From assembly GCA_015847255.1 (NCBI GenBank), contig JADLZK010013183.1, forward strand, positions 95,375-159,374: 64,000 nt of DNA, given 5' to 3'. Below are positions 22,621 to 33,324 of the stretch, piece after piece. The notes under the pieces are model-generated. The model did not search any database, was not told the origin of the DNA, and saw only the letters and a program-made list of their open reading frames with translations. Position 1 is the stretch's first letter. Every line of letters begins with the position of its first letter. This stretch comes from Hyparrhenia diplandra (lineage: Eukaryota; Streptophyta; Magnoliopsida; Poales; Poaceae). The translations under genes were made by a program, and so were the position numbers.

Positions 22621-25350
22621 TATGGAAACAATAAATTAACAATGGTGGAGAATGGAAAAAAAAAAATAGGTATGGTGAAGTCAATGACATTGATAGAAAA
22701 GTGTAGCCATGATAGATAAAGCGAGAGCGATAATAAAGCTTACGTAAAAACAATCGGACATACATTCGAAGTTGTAGACACTAGACAAAAAGCAAAGTAT
22801 GAAGCTCGTGGGTTTCTAGGATCCGTAAAATGTTGCATTAACATCTATTTTAATTAAATTATGTTGCATTTACCTCGATTTTATGTTGCAATTACTTGAA
22901 TCAGCCATTACATCTCAAAATGTGTTTATGAAACATGAAGATTTTCCCATCATTTGCATGTGTAATTGCTCTAATGAAACAACCTAGTATAACTATTGTT
23001 GCAAGTATATGAACGTATGTTGCTACTAGCTAAATTAGTTGTTACATCTGAAAATGTAATCATGAAACGTGAACATTTCCCCTTTGTTACATCCGGAAGT
23101 GATAACTAGTTAAAAGAAGAGGTTATGTAAGACCGCAACCGGATTTGTGAGCTTAAATGAAAGTAGTTGCAATTGCAACATCATTTTTCAAGTAGTTAAC
23201 ACACACGCACAATTTATTACTTGCAAACAAAGGACTAAGACTAGTTAAACATATCATAAGAAGCATTGCAACATCCTATGGGAGTAGTTGTAAACCGCCC
23301 AAATAATACAAGTTAACACGGTCCAAAGCATGCAATCGTCATAAGATATGAGTGATTGATTGTTCGTGATAAAGAATAGAGACATAAAAGATGGACTCCA
23401 AATATTTCAAACTAATGAAAGAAAAAAAGTGACAAGCAACTTGTAAAGTTGCATTCTCAACGATGCAACAACACGGTTCAAGTAATCGCAACACAACTCT
23501 ATTACCAATGCAACATTGCTAATGAAACAAACAAAACATAAATGCCAAATGAAAGAGTTATGTTCAGGTCTTGGGAGTAACATAAAGAAACAGACTTGCC
23601 AAACCGCTCATATGCTACTTTAGTGGAGAAAAGCAAATGGAAGAGGACATATATAAGAGGTCGCACACATAACTGAAATATACTTGAGCAAAGAACACCT
23701 GAGATGTTGACACACTACTAAGTTGTCAACTTGGGGGCATTGGGCTTGTCGGGGTGATAGCTAAATGTATATATTAAACTGAAGGTTAAACAGAAAAGTC
23801 AACTACTGAGAGATAAAAAGTAAGAAAATGGAGCTTAAATTTGCCGACGTAGCTCACACCAAGGCAAATTTGTACCAAAAAAGCTATGTAAGCCATTAAT
23901 TAACATGGAAACCTAGTTTTTTGTTCAAAAGCAAGGAAACCTAGTTGGTGTGCAGGTTATGTTTCTTTGGTTACTAAGACAAAATGGCAACACCCAAATT
24001 ATACGAGAAAAAGTTAAACATCGTCTCTCAAATAGAAAATTTCTACGTCTCAACATATACATTGCCTTCCTTGCACATAAATGCATTGCCATGGCCAAAG
24101 CACCTAGTAGACGGGGAGCAAGCAAGGTAGGTGTGGTAGGAAGTCACAAGATAGAAAGTTATCTATTGCCGTTATATATTCAGGTCATGTTGTTCCGAGA
24201 AAATATTCAGTCATGTTATCTATATTTTTCTTTCAATTTCGATAACATGTCAATTTAATGTACCATGATTTGACAAATGTGTGTCTTTGTTGACAAAACT
24301 ATTTTATAATTACCCTCTACAAAGAGACTACGAATATTCAGCTTAAACTAGCTAGTATGTTGAGAGATGCTAACGAACAATCACTAACAACACTAAAACC
24401 CTAGCATTCTCGACAAGCGGGGAGATCCTAACCCACATCAAACTGAAAAATATGCAAAGAAAAATCTCCATGGAAACCCTAGCAACTACTCATACCTTGT
24501 AGATTCAAGTGCTTGTTGAGTGCGGGTTGCTTGGCAAAGACCTTCGGGTGACCCTCCTCATCCCTTGGGCACTCTCCGGTTGGCGGCCCGATCGCTAGAT
24601 CGGATCGTGGCATCTATCTTAGGCCACCGACCTCTTCCGACGCCATCACCTAGCGATCGGCCTAACCACGGTAGCAAACATCTCCGCCGCGTCTGTTGCC
24701 CGCTAATCGGTCCGAATCGATCAAGACGATCCTGACGCTACCCATTGGCGGGTTGACCTTCCCAGCACATCGAATCCGCATCGCGACGCGAAGGAGGAAG
24801 ACGCCGGTAGTAGTGCGATGGAGATGATCCACACGCCAAAACACCGGCCAGAAGGTGAGGGCGCGAAAAACGACGGCGCGGAGGAAGAGAGAGGCGGCGA
24901 CGAATCCACGGGAGAGGGCAACCGGCGAGCGAAGAGGGCGGAGATCAGCCCGGTAATGGCGGCAGAGCCCTGCTGCGTGTGAGAAGATCAGAGGAGAAAC
25001 TCGCGAGCCCACCAGCGAGGAGGCGAGCCCGGCCGACACGCGCCCGGGAGAGCGCAATCGGCGACAGCTGGGCGGTGGATATCCCGGTACCGGCAATGGG
25101 GCACAGCCCAAGAATGAGAGGCTCCCCCGGGCGATCAGCGAGCCCGCCGGGCGGAAGACGATCGCGGGAATGAGGAGCGGGCGGCGCGGAAGGGAATTAG
25201 ATTTTTTTTTTTACACTAATAACTTAATTGGGTCAAAGCGGCGTCGGGCATCCGATCGTGCGCATTGTTGGGCCGGGCCAATACGGGCGACGGGCGTCCG
25301 ATCGAAGATGCGAGGGGATCGGACGCCCCATTGACAAAGCATTACCGATT
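22621..25350. other. Right part of the composite repeat block
   Basis: AT-rich with tgttgca/tgcaaca words up to about 23560, then AT-rich unique-looking DNA. A GC-rich terminal zone lies at 24500-25190. I recognise no protein domain. Confidence 0.35.
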
Positions 25351-25369
25351 ATATTTAGGTACATAGCCA

Positions 25370-25412
25370 ATCAATATACAAAAAATTAAAGCAACTTATA
25401 GTTTTCAGAGGT
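25370..25412 (+). mobile_element. Right remnant of the interrupted Stowaway-like MITE
   Basis: The sequence aattaaagcaacttatag followed by ttttcagag is the inverse of the remnant at 7056-7090. Confidence 0.4.
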
Positions 25413-26106
25413 GATAACAAGTTTTATTTTCTCAAAAAAGTGCTTAGCACGTATTTCATTAAGAGAAGTATTACGACGAGTTTGCAATGCCTTGCTACTC
25501 GGAATGGGAAAACCTCGTAGCTTGCCGGCCTTGCTCATTAGCAAAGTTTGCATCTATTATATTTTATCCACGGTCATGCACTGGGTCATTAGCAATTCAG
25601 CATTCAGAACTGGCATCTTTTCATTCGTTTGCTTGCTGGCTTTCTGTAAGCCTGCAATGCTCTGATCCCTTCTCTCTCTTTTCTTGAGCAATTGACAATT
25701 GGGCATCACTCGGAGCACAAGTTGCTCCAGATCCACGTCGCACATTGGTAGCGTAGCGTATCCTTGCATTTTTTTCGCCTTCGGCTATCCGCACTCGTCA
25801 TACTTTAAATTCATCCTTTAAAAGGAATATTACATCCTAGTCATCGATATCCCTCTTTTACATACAGTTTTTAAAAGACTCATCCATACTCTATATCTTA
25901 CTTCATCCCAACTACCATTAGTGGGCCCAATTTATAACTTTATCTAAATATATTCATGTGGGATCTCGTTTCAAAGAATTTATTGAAACGAATTTAATGG
26001 TGCAATCGAAATTTAATTTGGCTTTTTAGTTTAAGAGTTATAATAATTTTTTTTGATAGTTTCAAATAGTGGGGCCTACCGTGACGCATCTCTCAAGCAT
26101 GCACAG
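25413..26106. other. Intergenic, nothing recognised
   Basis: AT-rich sequence between the repeat block and a MITE. No gene or clear repeat termini. Confidence 0.3.
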
Positions 26107-26109
26107 TTA

Positions 26110-26406
26110 AGGCCGGTCTCAAGGGGTTTCAAAGGTGTTTCATGCACATTAAAACAGGGTGTCACGTCAAAAAGTCCACTTTTTTGCATGAAACTCGAGG
26201 AGAGAGAAGGAAAAGTTTCATCTTGGTGAAACTCTCTTGGTACCGAATACCAACTATCTACGAAGTCATGAAATTAAATGCATATGAAACCACAAAAGAT
26301 GAAACTCTCTATTGAGAAAGGGGTTTTCATTCAAGTTTCATTTTCATTTTATATGACAGCGATGCTTTGAAACAACGAAATGAAAAGCTCCCTATTTGAG
26401 GCGGGC
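26110..26406. mobile_element. Tourist-like MITE with TTA target duplication
   Basis: TIRs aggccggtctcaa on the left and ttgaggcgggct on the right are imperfect inverses. TTA sits on both sides (26107-26109 and 26407-26409), the usual PIF/Harbinger (Tourist) target. The interior has repeated gatgaaactctc/gtttcat words and no coding capacity. It ends about 315 bp upstream of the second GT47 start codon, so it may contribute promoter sequence. Confidence 0.75.
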
Positions 26407-26723
26407 TTACCGTCCCCATCTCCACTCTCTCCCTCCCCACATGGTGGGCCCTACAGTACCTGTGGCGTTCCTGCTGCACAGGCGCTCTATTTCCGTCTCT
26501 GCGTTTGAACGCTCCCATCCCGTCTGCGAACCACGCATACCGGTGCGAGAATTTTATCGTAAGTTGAGACGAAAGTACGCCCGTTGCGTACCCAGTGCAG
26601 ACAGTCTTCCCCTCGGAAAAGAACCCAAGTCCATATGCTCAAATAGTCAAATAAATAACCCAAAGCACTGTTCTGTACAGTCCATTTCACTCTGCACTTC
26701 ACACTCCTCCCACGAGTCACCCG

Positions 26724-28572
26724 ATGGCCGAGTCACCGGCATCTTCGGGCAAGCCCCCTCGCAGCCGGGATCGCCGCTCAATGCCGCGACTCCGTCCCCA
26801 GCGTCGGCATTGCTGCGAGGCTCCGTGCTGCTCCTCGCCTTCCTCGTCCTCCAGCTCGTGCTCTTCTGGAACATCCTCGGCCTCCCCAGCTCGCGCTTCC
26901 TCCCGGCGCCAGGCCACAGGAACACAACCTGGCCCAACGGCGCGGTCAACGGCGGCGCGTGCGATGACGGGCTCGTCTATGTCTACGACCTCCCGTCGGA
27001 GTTCAACCACGACCTCGTCGACGACTGCGAGAGCCTGTGGCCCTGGTACTCGTTCTGCCCGTACCTAGCCAACGGCGGCTTTGGCCAGGCGGCCGCCACG
27101 CTGCCCGTCTTCTTCAACGTCACGCGGAACGTGTCGTTGCCCAGCTGGTACAACACCGACCAGTTCCAGCTCGAGGTCATCATCCACCGCCGCCTCCTCT
27201 CGCACAGGTGCCGCACCACCGACCCGTCGCTGGCCACCGCGTTCTACGTCCCGTTCTACGTCGGCCTCGACGTCGGCAGCCACCTGTGGGGTGACAACTC
27301 CACCGCTGCCGACCGCGACAGGGCGGGCTTGAGGCTCATCCGGTGGCTCAACAACCAGACGTCCTTCCTGAGGTCCGGCGGCTGGGATCACTTCATCACG
27401 CTGGGGCGCATCACGTGGGACTTCCGCCGGAACGGCGACGACGGGTGGGGCACCAACTTCGCGGTCCTGCCGGGGATAGCCAACGTGACCCGCCTGGGCA
27501 TCGAGGCCGACCGGCTGGACCCCATGGAAGTCGCCGTCCCGTACCCGACCGGCTTCCACCCGCGCACCACCGCGGACGTGCGCGCGTGGCAGCGGCACGT
27601 GCTCTCCCTCAAGCGCAGCAAGCTCTTCGGCTTCGCCGGCGCGCCGCGCTCCGGGTTCCGGGACGACTTCAGGGGAGGTGCTGCTGGAGGAGTGCGAGGA
27701 CGCCGGGAGCGAGCACTGCCGCTCCGTGGACTGCCGCGGCACGCGGTGCACCGACAACGGCGCGGCGGTGCTGGAGCTGTTCCTGGACTCCAAGTTCTGC
27801 CTGCAGCCGCGCGGGGACAGCTTCACGCGGCGCTCGCTGTTCGACTGCATGGTGGCCGGCGCCGTGCCGGTGCTGTTCTGGCGGCGCACCGCGTACGACC
27901 AGTACCGGTGGTACCTGCCGCCGGGGCCGCGCGACGAGGAAGGGGAGTGGTCCGTGTTCATCGACCGGCAGGCGCTGCGCGTGGGCAACGTGAGCGTGCG
28001 TGACGTCCTGGAGGGGCTCGGCGAGCAGCGGGTGCGGCGGATGCGGGAGCGCGTGGTGGAGATGATCCCGCGGCTGGTGTACGCGTCGTCGCCCGACGGG
28101 CTCGGCGACGGCATGGAGGACGCCCTCGATGTGGCGCTGCGCGGCGTGCTGGAGCGGTTCCGGCGGCGCCTGGCGAGCACTGCACCTCAAGGTGAGTTGC
28201 AACGGTTCTTCTCTTTAGCTTCTCTTCCTTGCTAATTTTTCTTACCGAGTCGAGCAAATTTTGAATCAATGTGGATAGTATTTTGTTTCGGGCGTGCACC
28301 GTGTCCTATATGCTACTCAAAATTGGCGTTGTGATTTGGCTCTTTCAGGCCTTTCAGCAAAGCGCCCGCCAGGCCGCTTCGTCGCCCGGCGTGTCGACGG
28401 CAAATCGTCGCCGGCGCCGACGCCTCCTTCTGACAACAAGAATGGATCGGCAGCGGCGGTCAGTCAGAAGAACGCCGCAGGAACAAAGGCGAGCCCTCCG
28501 GCTTCGTCAGACGTAAAACCCGTCGTGTCCACAGCATCGGCTTCAACTGGAAAGAGCTTGCAAAAATCCTGA
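26724..28572 (+). CDS. GT47 exostosin-family glycosyltransferase, MUR3/KATAMARI1-like, two exons (frame-disrupted)
   Basis: Paralogue of the gene at 3458-4893, with the same type II layout. It starts MAESPASSGKPP and has a membrane anchor at about residues 31-50. The exostosin domain runs from LVYVYDLP (about 83) through PTGFHPRT (about 275) to GDSFTRRSLFDC (about 364). Exon 1 is 26724-28191, the intron 28192-28348 (gtgagt...tttcag), and exon 2 28349-28572. Exon 2 adds a Ser/Ala/Pro/Lys-rich tail of about 74 residues that the first paralogue lacks. Two 1-nt indels break the frame: a base missing in the C run at 26754-26758 and an extra G in 27672-27675. Corrected, it gives 563 residues. It is likely a Golgi enzyme decorating a cell-wall polysaccharide; the exact sugar is not shown. 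It lies head-to-head with the first copy. Confidence 0.87.
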
Positions 28573-29281
28573 ACTGACTGAAGAGCGAAGACCTTGAAGC
28601 GTGGACATAGAATTGCTGGAGGCATTAATTTCATTACACTGCATCTGCATCTTGGATCGCGGATTGCTGAACAAGCTGGCATGGGTGCGTGACTGAGCCA
28701 GGGTCAACCGTAGAATAGAGTGAGATCCAGGGCGGCGAAAGGTTCCAGTGGAACGGGTCACCGGGTAAAGAGCTGAAGGAGGTGGGGAACCAAAACCACC
28801 GCCTGCTGTTGGCCAGGGGTTTAAGAAATGGTTAACATGTTGTTTCCTGCTGCCACACTGCCGCGCTAGACGCCTTGTTGTTAATTGCAGTTGACCAAGT
28901 GGTAGATTCTATACAAGATCTAGAAGGCGGGCCACGGCCGGACTTGGCACAAATTTTGTTAACACTTGTACTATACTTTATACTCCTCTCTGGGCTAGTT
29001 TTGTAGATTCATCTCTTAACTACGGCTTTGCACTGTTTGATTGACATCCGTAGCCTGACTGATGGTCTGTTTAGTATTGCTCCTGTACTGATTTTTTTTT
29101 TCATTGGCATCGGGAACCCCACTAAACGCTTTCTTAAAGAGAAGTGCTTCCGACCGTCCAAACACAAAGCCGCAATTGTTTTCGCGTATGAATGTGAGCC
29201 ATGAAAAGTGGCTTCTACCATGGATGGAAGTTGGGAAAGCCGGAGCTGTTTCCGTGTGATAAGATGGAGCCGTAAAAAACA
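28573..29281. other. 3' flank of the second GT47 gene
   Basis: Probable 3' UTR followed by AT-rich spacer. No gene is seen before the Helitron. Confidence 0.35.
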
Positions 29282-32018
29282 TCTCTACTATAATGCCCCA
29301 CTCGGCACTTTACGCGAAATCAACGGCACATAAAACAACGTCAAATGATTCGAGGGCTAGGATTTAATGTTTGATGCGTGGTCTGACACCCTCACCCGCA
29401 GCCGCACAATCTTCACGCGTAGGAGGCCATCAGCGTTCGAATCCTCGAATCTCACCATCCCAAAAATAGAAAAAAAGCACGCCGTGACGAGCGCCAGTGA
29501 ACCGCCGCGACGGGATCTCGCTCTCGCTCGATCAGGGTCAATGCCACTGGCCACGACGGTTTTCGCGCAGGGCCGCCGCGACTGGGATGCCTCCACTGGC
29601 CCCGACGGGATCGCCACCGAGCGCCGGAGAACCGCCGCGACTGGATCGACAGGATCGGGATCGACGACGCTCAGGGCCAACGCCACTAGCCACGACGGAG
29701 TCACGCTCAGCTCCGCCGCGACTGGGACGCTCAGCTCCGCCGCCACCCCAGACGCGACGGCGATGGCGACGGCGAGGGCCCCGGAAGCGGAGGAGGCAGC
29801 GGTGGCGTGAACCCAGGATGCGAAGGAGGCTGCGGGCGACGGCAGCAAGATCCCTGGACGTGGAGGCGGCCTGCTCGTCGCCACGGAGTCGTCCCTCGCC
29901 GCGCGCACGGCTATGGTTGGCGCGTGTGGATCGATGCGGGCAGCCTGGGGCCAGTGGCGGATTTGCGTACGCCGCCAGATTCTTTTCTCCAGACGCGCTA
30001 GGGATAGGGGCCGGCAGCGATGCTGCTCCTGCGCGGCCACCCCTCCCCGCGAAGGCCTCTCGGGAGTTACAGCGTATTCATCTACGATGAGTAACACCCC
30101 AACGGATTCTACGATGTCCAGCTGCATCCCGGCTTCCATGCCAAATTCGAGGTATGTTGAATCCATTCCGCATTGGTGCCTCCCAGTTAGCACACACGAC
30201 TCAGCCCCACAACACAATCGCTCTCAATGCTTGCATTGATGCTCCCGCAGACGATGCCAAAGGTGTCCGATCAAATTGGTACTGCATCTAGCTGCAGGTT
30301 CCAGCTCTTCCAGTTGCCTGTCGAGTGCCCTCCTTGATGCTTCCTCTGTACATGAAGTTGTGCTTGCAAACCTTTCAGAACAGGTTTGCTTCTTCTTCCC
30401 CTTTGTGATTTGTTTTATGTAAAAGGGAATGCAAAAACATTATTGTGCTTAATATAATGATATTGTAACTAAGAGTATTATCTATATCTTGGCATGGCCA
30501 TGTTGAGTCTAGGTTAATAATTTTACTGGCAGAAAAAAGAAGATCACAAGATATAGAAATCTAGACTGTACCTCTGTCAAAAAAAAAATAGAAATATGAC
30601 ACCATTAGATGTAAAACATGTCTGAAGAAAGCAGAGTTTGCCGAGTTTCAACATCAATAATCTTTCTCATCTACAGAGTTAGTTTGTGCTTCTTAATTAG
30701 ATCCCTGGCCTATCTCATTTTCTCGGATACGAATGCAATTGAGCAATCACCTTCAACGGACCACTATCCAGTATATTGTATTGAAGGCATTTTTTGTCAT
30801 TTTTGCAGAACTATAAGGCCTTTGTTTCAGTGGACTTCAACATAGAACTTGGAGGGCAGTTTTGTGTCCAGATCATTACAAGGTGTAAGTGGCATTTCAT
30901 ATGTCAAATTATCCTCTGCTAGGCCTTTCTTCTGCTGTTATTTTGAACGATTTTTTTTCTTCAGTTTTCAACATTTTCGAATTCTACAATGTCATGCTAT
31001 GCCCCTTGATTCAATATGGCTAGACCTAAGAGCCTGACAATGTCATCTCTTGTGCTATGGACCAAATGCAGTCTGTACATGGCAAAGGATCATAAGCAAC
31101 TGTTCTTAGAACATATACGTAACTTCGGAAGCTGATGCTAGAGTAGTTAGAGGTACTTACTGTATTTTTTTATTTCCTTTACATGTGGTTTCCAATGTTT
31201 GGTGGAATCGTGACAAGATGGAGTTGCTTATGTTTCTTGTCTAGATTTTCCTCATTTTGATCTGAATCTTTCTTTGGGATCGTGGGTCTTCAATGGCATG
31301 GTTTGTTGAGAAGCCCGTGTCATTTGACAATGTTGTGTTAAGCTAATTTATATTAGAAGATTGATGTACAAGATAGCTCAAGTCCTTTTTATCTTGCAGT
31401 TTACTATTTGAGATTAAAATATAGTGTGGTTGTTTGGTTAATGGAAAATAGGCACGGTCTGGTAAAAAAACTTGATTTTGTATTTTTTATTTGTCATGGT
31501 GTTTATTTTGTAGAGAAAGCACGAAGCGATAGCTACTTTATTAGAAAGGTGAAAACATACAGATCAGCATAGTTCCTGTGTCTCCAGGTCAAGGGGTAAA
31601 ACCACACTGATTCCTTTTGTTCTTTGTCACATTCAAGCATTAGATCTACTCCTACTAATCTCTACTACCATTCAATAGATCTCTACAATCAGATTGACAA
31701 ATTCAACCTGGACAAGGCCGTTCAGAGCAATCTCGAGTAGACATGCTTCCTCGAGCAAGTGGAGACAAAGTGGCAGACCAATAGGAAATTTTGTAGGGGC
31801 ATAACGGTGGAGGGAGAGTTGAGTCTGGGATGAGCGATGTAAAGTGGAGGACGAAGGATGGTGCGGCAAGTGGAGCCCTATGAAATCAGATCAGATTGTA
31901 TACATGGTCAATTTACAATTGTGTGGAAGTTGAACTATGGAAAAAAAAAATGATTGTTCGGTTGTTTTCATGTTCATCTCTAAATTAAGCCGTGGCGTTA
32001 GCACGGGCATTATACTAG
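29282..32018 (+). mobile_element. Non-autonomous Helitron with captured exon-like sequence
   Basis: It starts tctctactataatgcc directly after an A. It ends in a hairpin (ccgtg gcgttag cacgg), then gcattatactag, followed by T. This is the diagnostic Helitron form: TC...CTAG with a 3' hairpin, inserted between A and T, with no TIR and no target duplication. No Rep/helicase is present. A GC-rich segment lies at about 29480-30080, followed by exon-like pieces with proper splice borders, the clearest at 30809-30882. These fit capture of host gene fragments, as is common for grass Helitrons. Confidence 0.82.
30050..30882 (+). pseudogene. Captured gene fragment inside the Helitron
   Basis: The segment at 30809-30882 lies between tttttgcag and gtgtaagt and is open for 24 codons, beginning NYKAFVSVDFNIEL. 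Upstream, an exon-like stretch ending about 30151 before gtatgt reads NGFYDVQLHPGFHAKFE. It has an in-frame taa just before, so this copy is not intact. The source protein was not recognised. Confidence 0.45.
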
Positions 32019-32060
32019 TATTCGTAATAGGGCTAGGAAGGGTGGTGAGTGGGGGTTGAC

Positions 32061-32211
32061 CAGTGGCGAAGCCACAAACAAATTAACCCTGGTGCAATGT
32101 TTAAGTACCTTACACAACTTTATTAAATTATACGGTGAAAATACGTCTATTTAATAGCAAAAAAAATTACCCTGGTGCCTGTGCACCAGGTTCAATGTGG
32201 CGTCGCCCAGG
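32061..32211. mobile_element. Small MITE-like inverted element
   Basis: The left end agtggcgaagccaca is roughly the inverse of the right end tgtggcgtcgcccag. Near the right end is a hairpin-forming cctggtgcctgtgcaccagg. About 150 bp long and non-coding. Confidence 0.45.
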
Positions 32212-32457
32212 CATGGAGCGTCCACGGAAGAGCCACGACATACCTTCTAGTTTCAGTTTCGACAGCATGAATTTACTCATAACACTATTATCTCGCAAGT
32301 CACAAAGCACAAACACGTTCTGTCCTCAAAGGCAATCGTTAATTGGGGCATGTTTAGATACACGTGGCTAATTATTAATTAGACTAAAAATTACTCTAAA
32401 TCATTATGGTTGGCTAGCTAGTTGACTAATAACTATGAATCTATGATTAAAAGTATA

Positions 32458-33234
32458 CTCCTCCGTTCCAAATTATAAATCACTTTGTCTTTTAGTTCAT
32501 CCAATTAGTTATGTATCCTTTTGACACTGCTCGTCGAGCTCTCACGCATCATGGGGAGGACACCATGACCACCAGGAGCTCTCATGCTTGGGAGGAGTGT
32601 GGCCACAAGGAACCTCTTGTGTTGTGTGAAGACTGTGGTTGTCGTTGACCTACTCCGGCATTTGCCTTGTGACTTCTGTTTTTTGACCACCATAGCATGC
32701 TCGGCGTTAGCCCGCGAACGAGATGGGCGGAGACGTCAAGGACACACATGTTTGTCTCCTTTCGATTTCTAGAGACGAGGGTGTCCCATATCTGAGGGAA
32801 CTCCTCTCAGGTTGGCGCCACCCTAGTCGCCGAGAAACAAACAATGTCAAAATTGGAAGGGGTCATACCATCCCCGATCATCCTGCAAATTCTAAACACA
32901 GGATATGTATTTTGCCAAGTAGGTTGGTGAGGACCCTTTATTCCATTAATTTTTCTACTCTACTTGTATTCTTTATGTATGGCCTATGAACCCCTGTTTC
33001 TCAAACCCACCTATGTCGCCTTTAACATGAGACCATTACTTGGTTTCTAGAGGATGTAGTGTGACTTTTTGGTTGTGCGTACTTCCTAACCTAAGGTCCG
33101 AGGGGTTGTTGTATCATTATATAGATCGTTGAATATACTTGTATAATAAATTTGTTTGAAAATATAAATGTTGCACGTTTTTTATACAAACCAGGTTAAA
33201 GTTAAAAAAAGTTTTACTAGAGCGATGGAGGGAG
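32458..33234. mobile_element. Stowaway-like element with TA target and internal insert
   Basis: The left end ctcctccgttccaaattata follows TA, and the right end gatggagggag is followed by TA. A typical Stowaway is about 250 bp, but this one is 777 bp. It has a GC-richer middle (about 32530-32860) that may be a later insertion or captured DNA. No domain is recognised. Confidence 0.55.
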
Positions 33235-33324
33235 TACTTTCAAAGTACTCCGAGGATGGGGCATACATCTCTCATCTTTGACTTGCATGACTGGACTTTG
33301 AGGCCGCCGCCGAGGCGCCCCACC

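Larger units (their letters stand above)
7091..25350. mobile_element. Large composite repeat block, possible single outer element
   Basis: The ends at about 7105-7145 (ggacgtcccatggccatccg...ggacgg) and, reversed, at about 25270-25335 (gggcgtccgatc...ggacgc) are loosely similar. Each end has a GC-rich zone, at 7190-7550 and 24500-25190. The interior is AT-rich, carries many gttgcaa-type words, and is interrupted by the LTR retrotransposon at 8163-19000. I see no transposase. The class is unknown; a Mutator-like or other TIR element is possible. Treating it as one element is inference. Confidence 0.35.

Noticed and set aside
29357..30217. 286-codon minus-strand open frame in the Helitron
   Set aside because: Composition-driven frame in GC-rich DNA with no domain.
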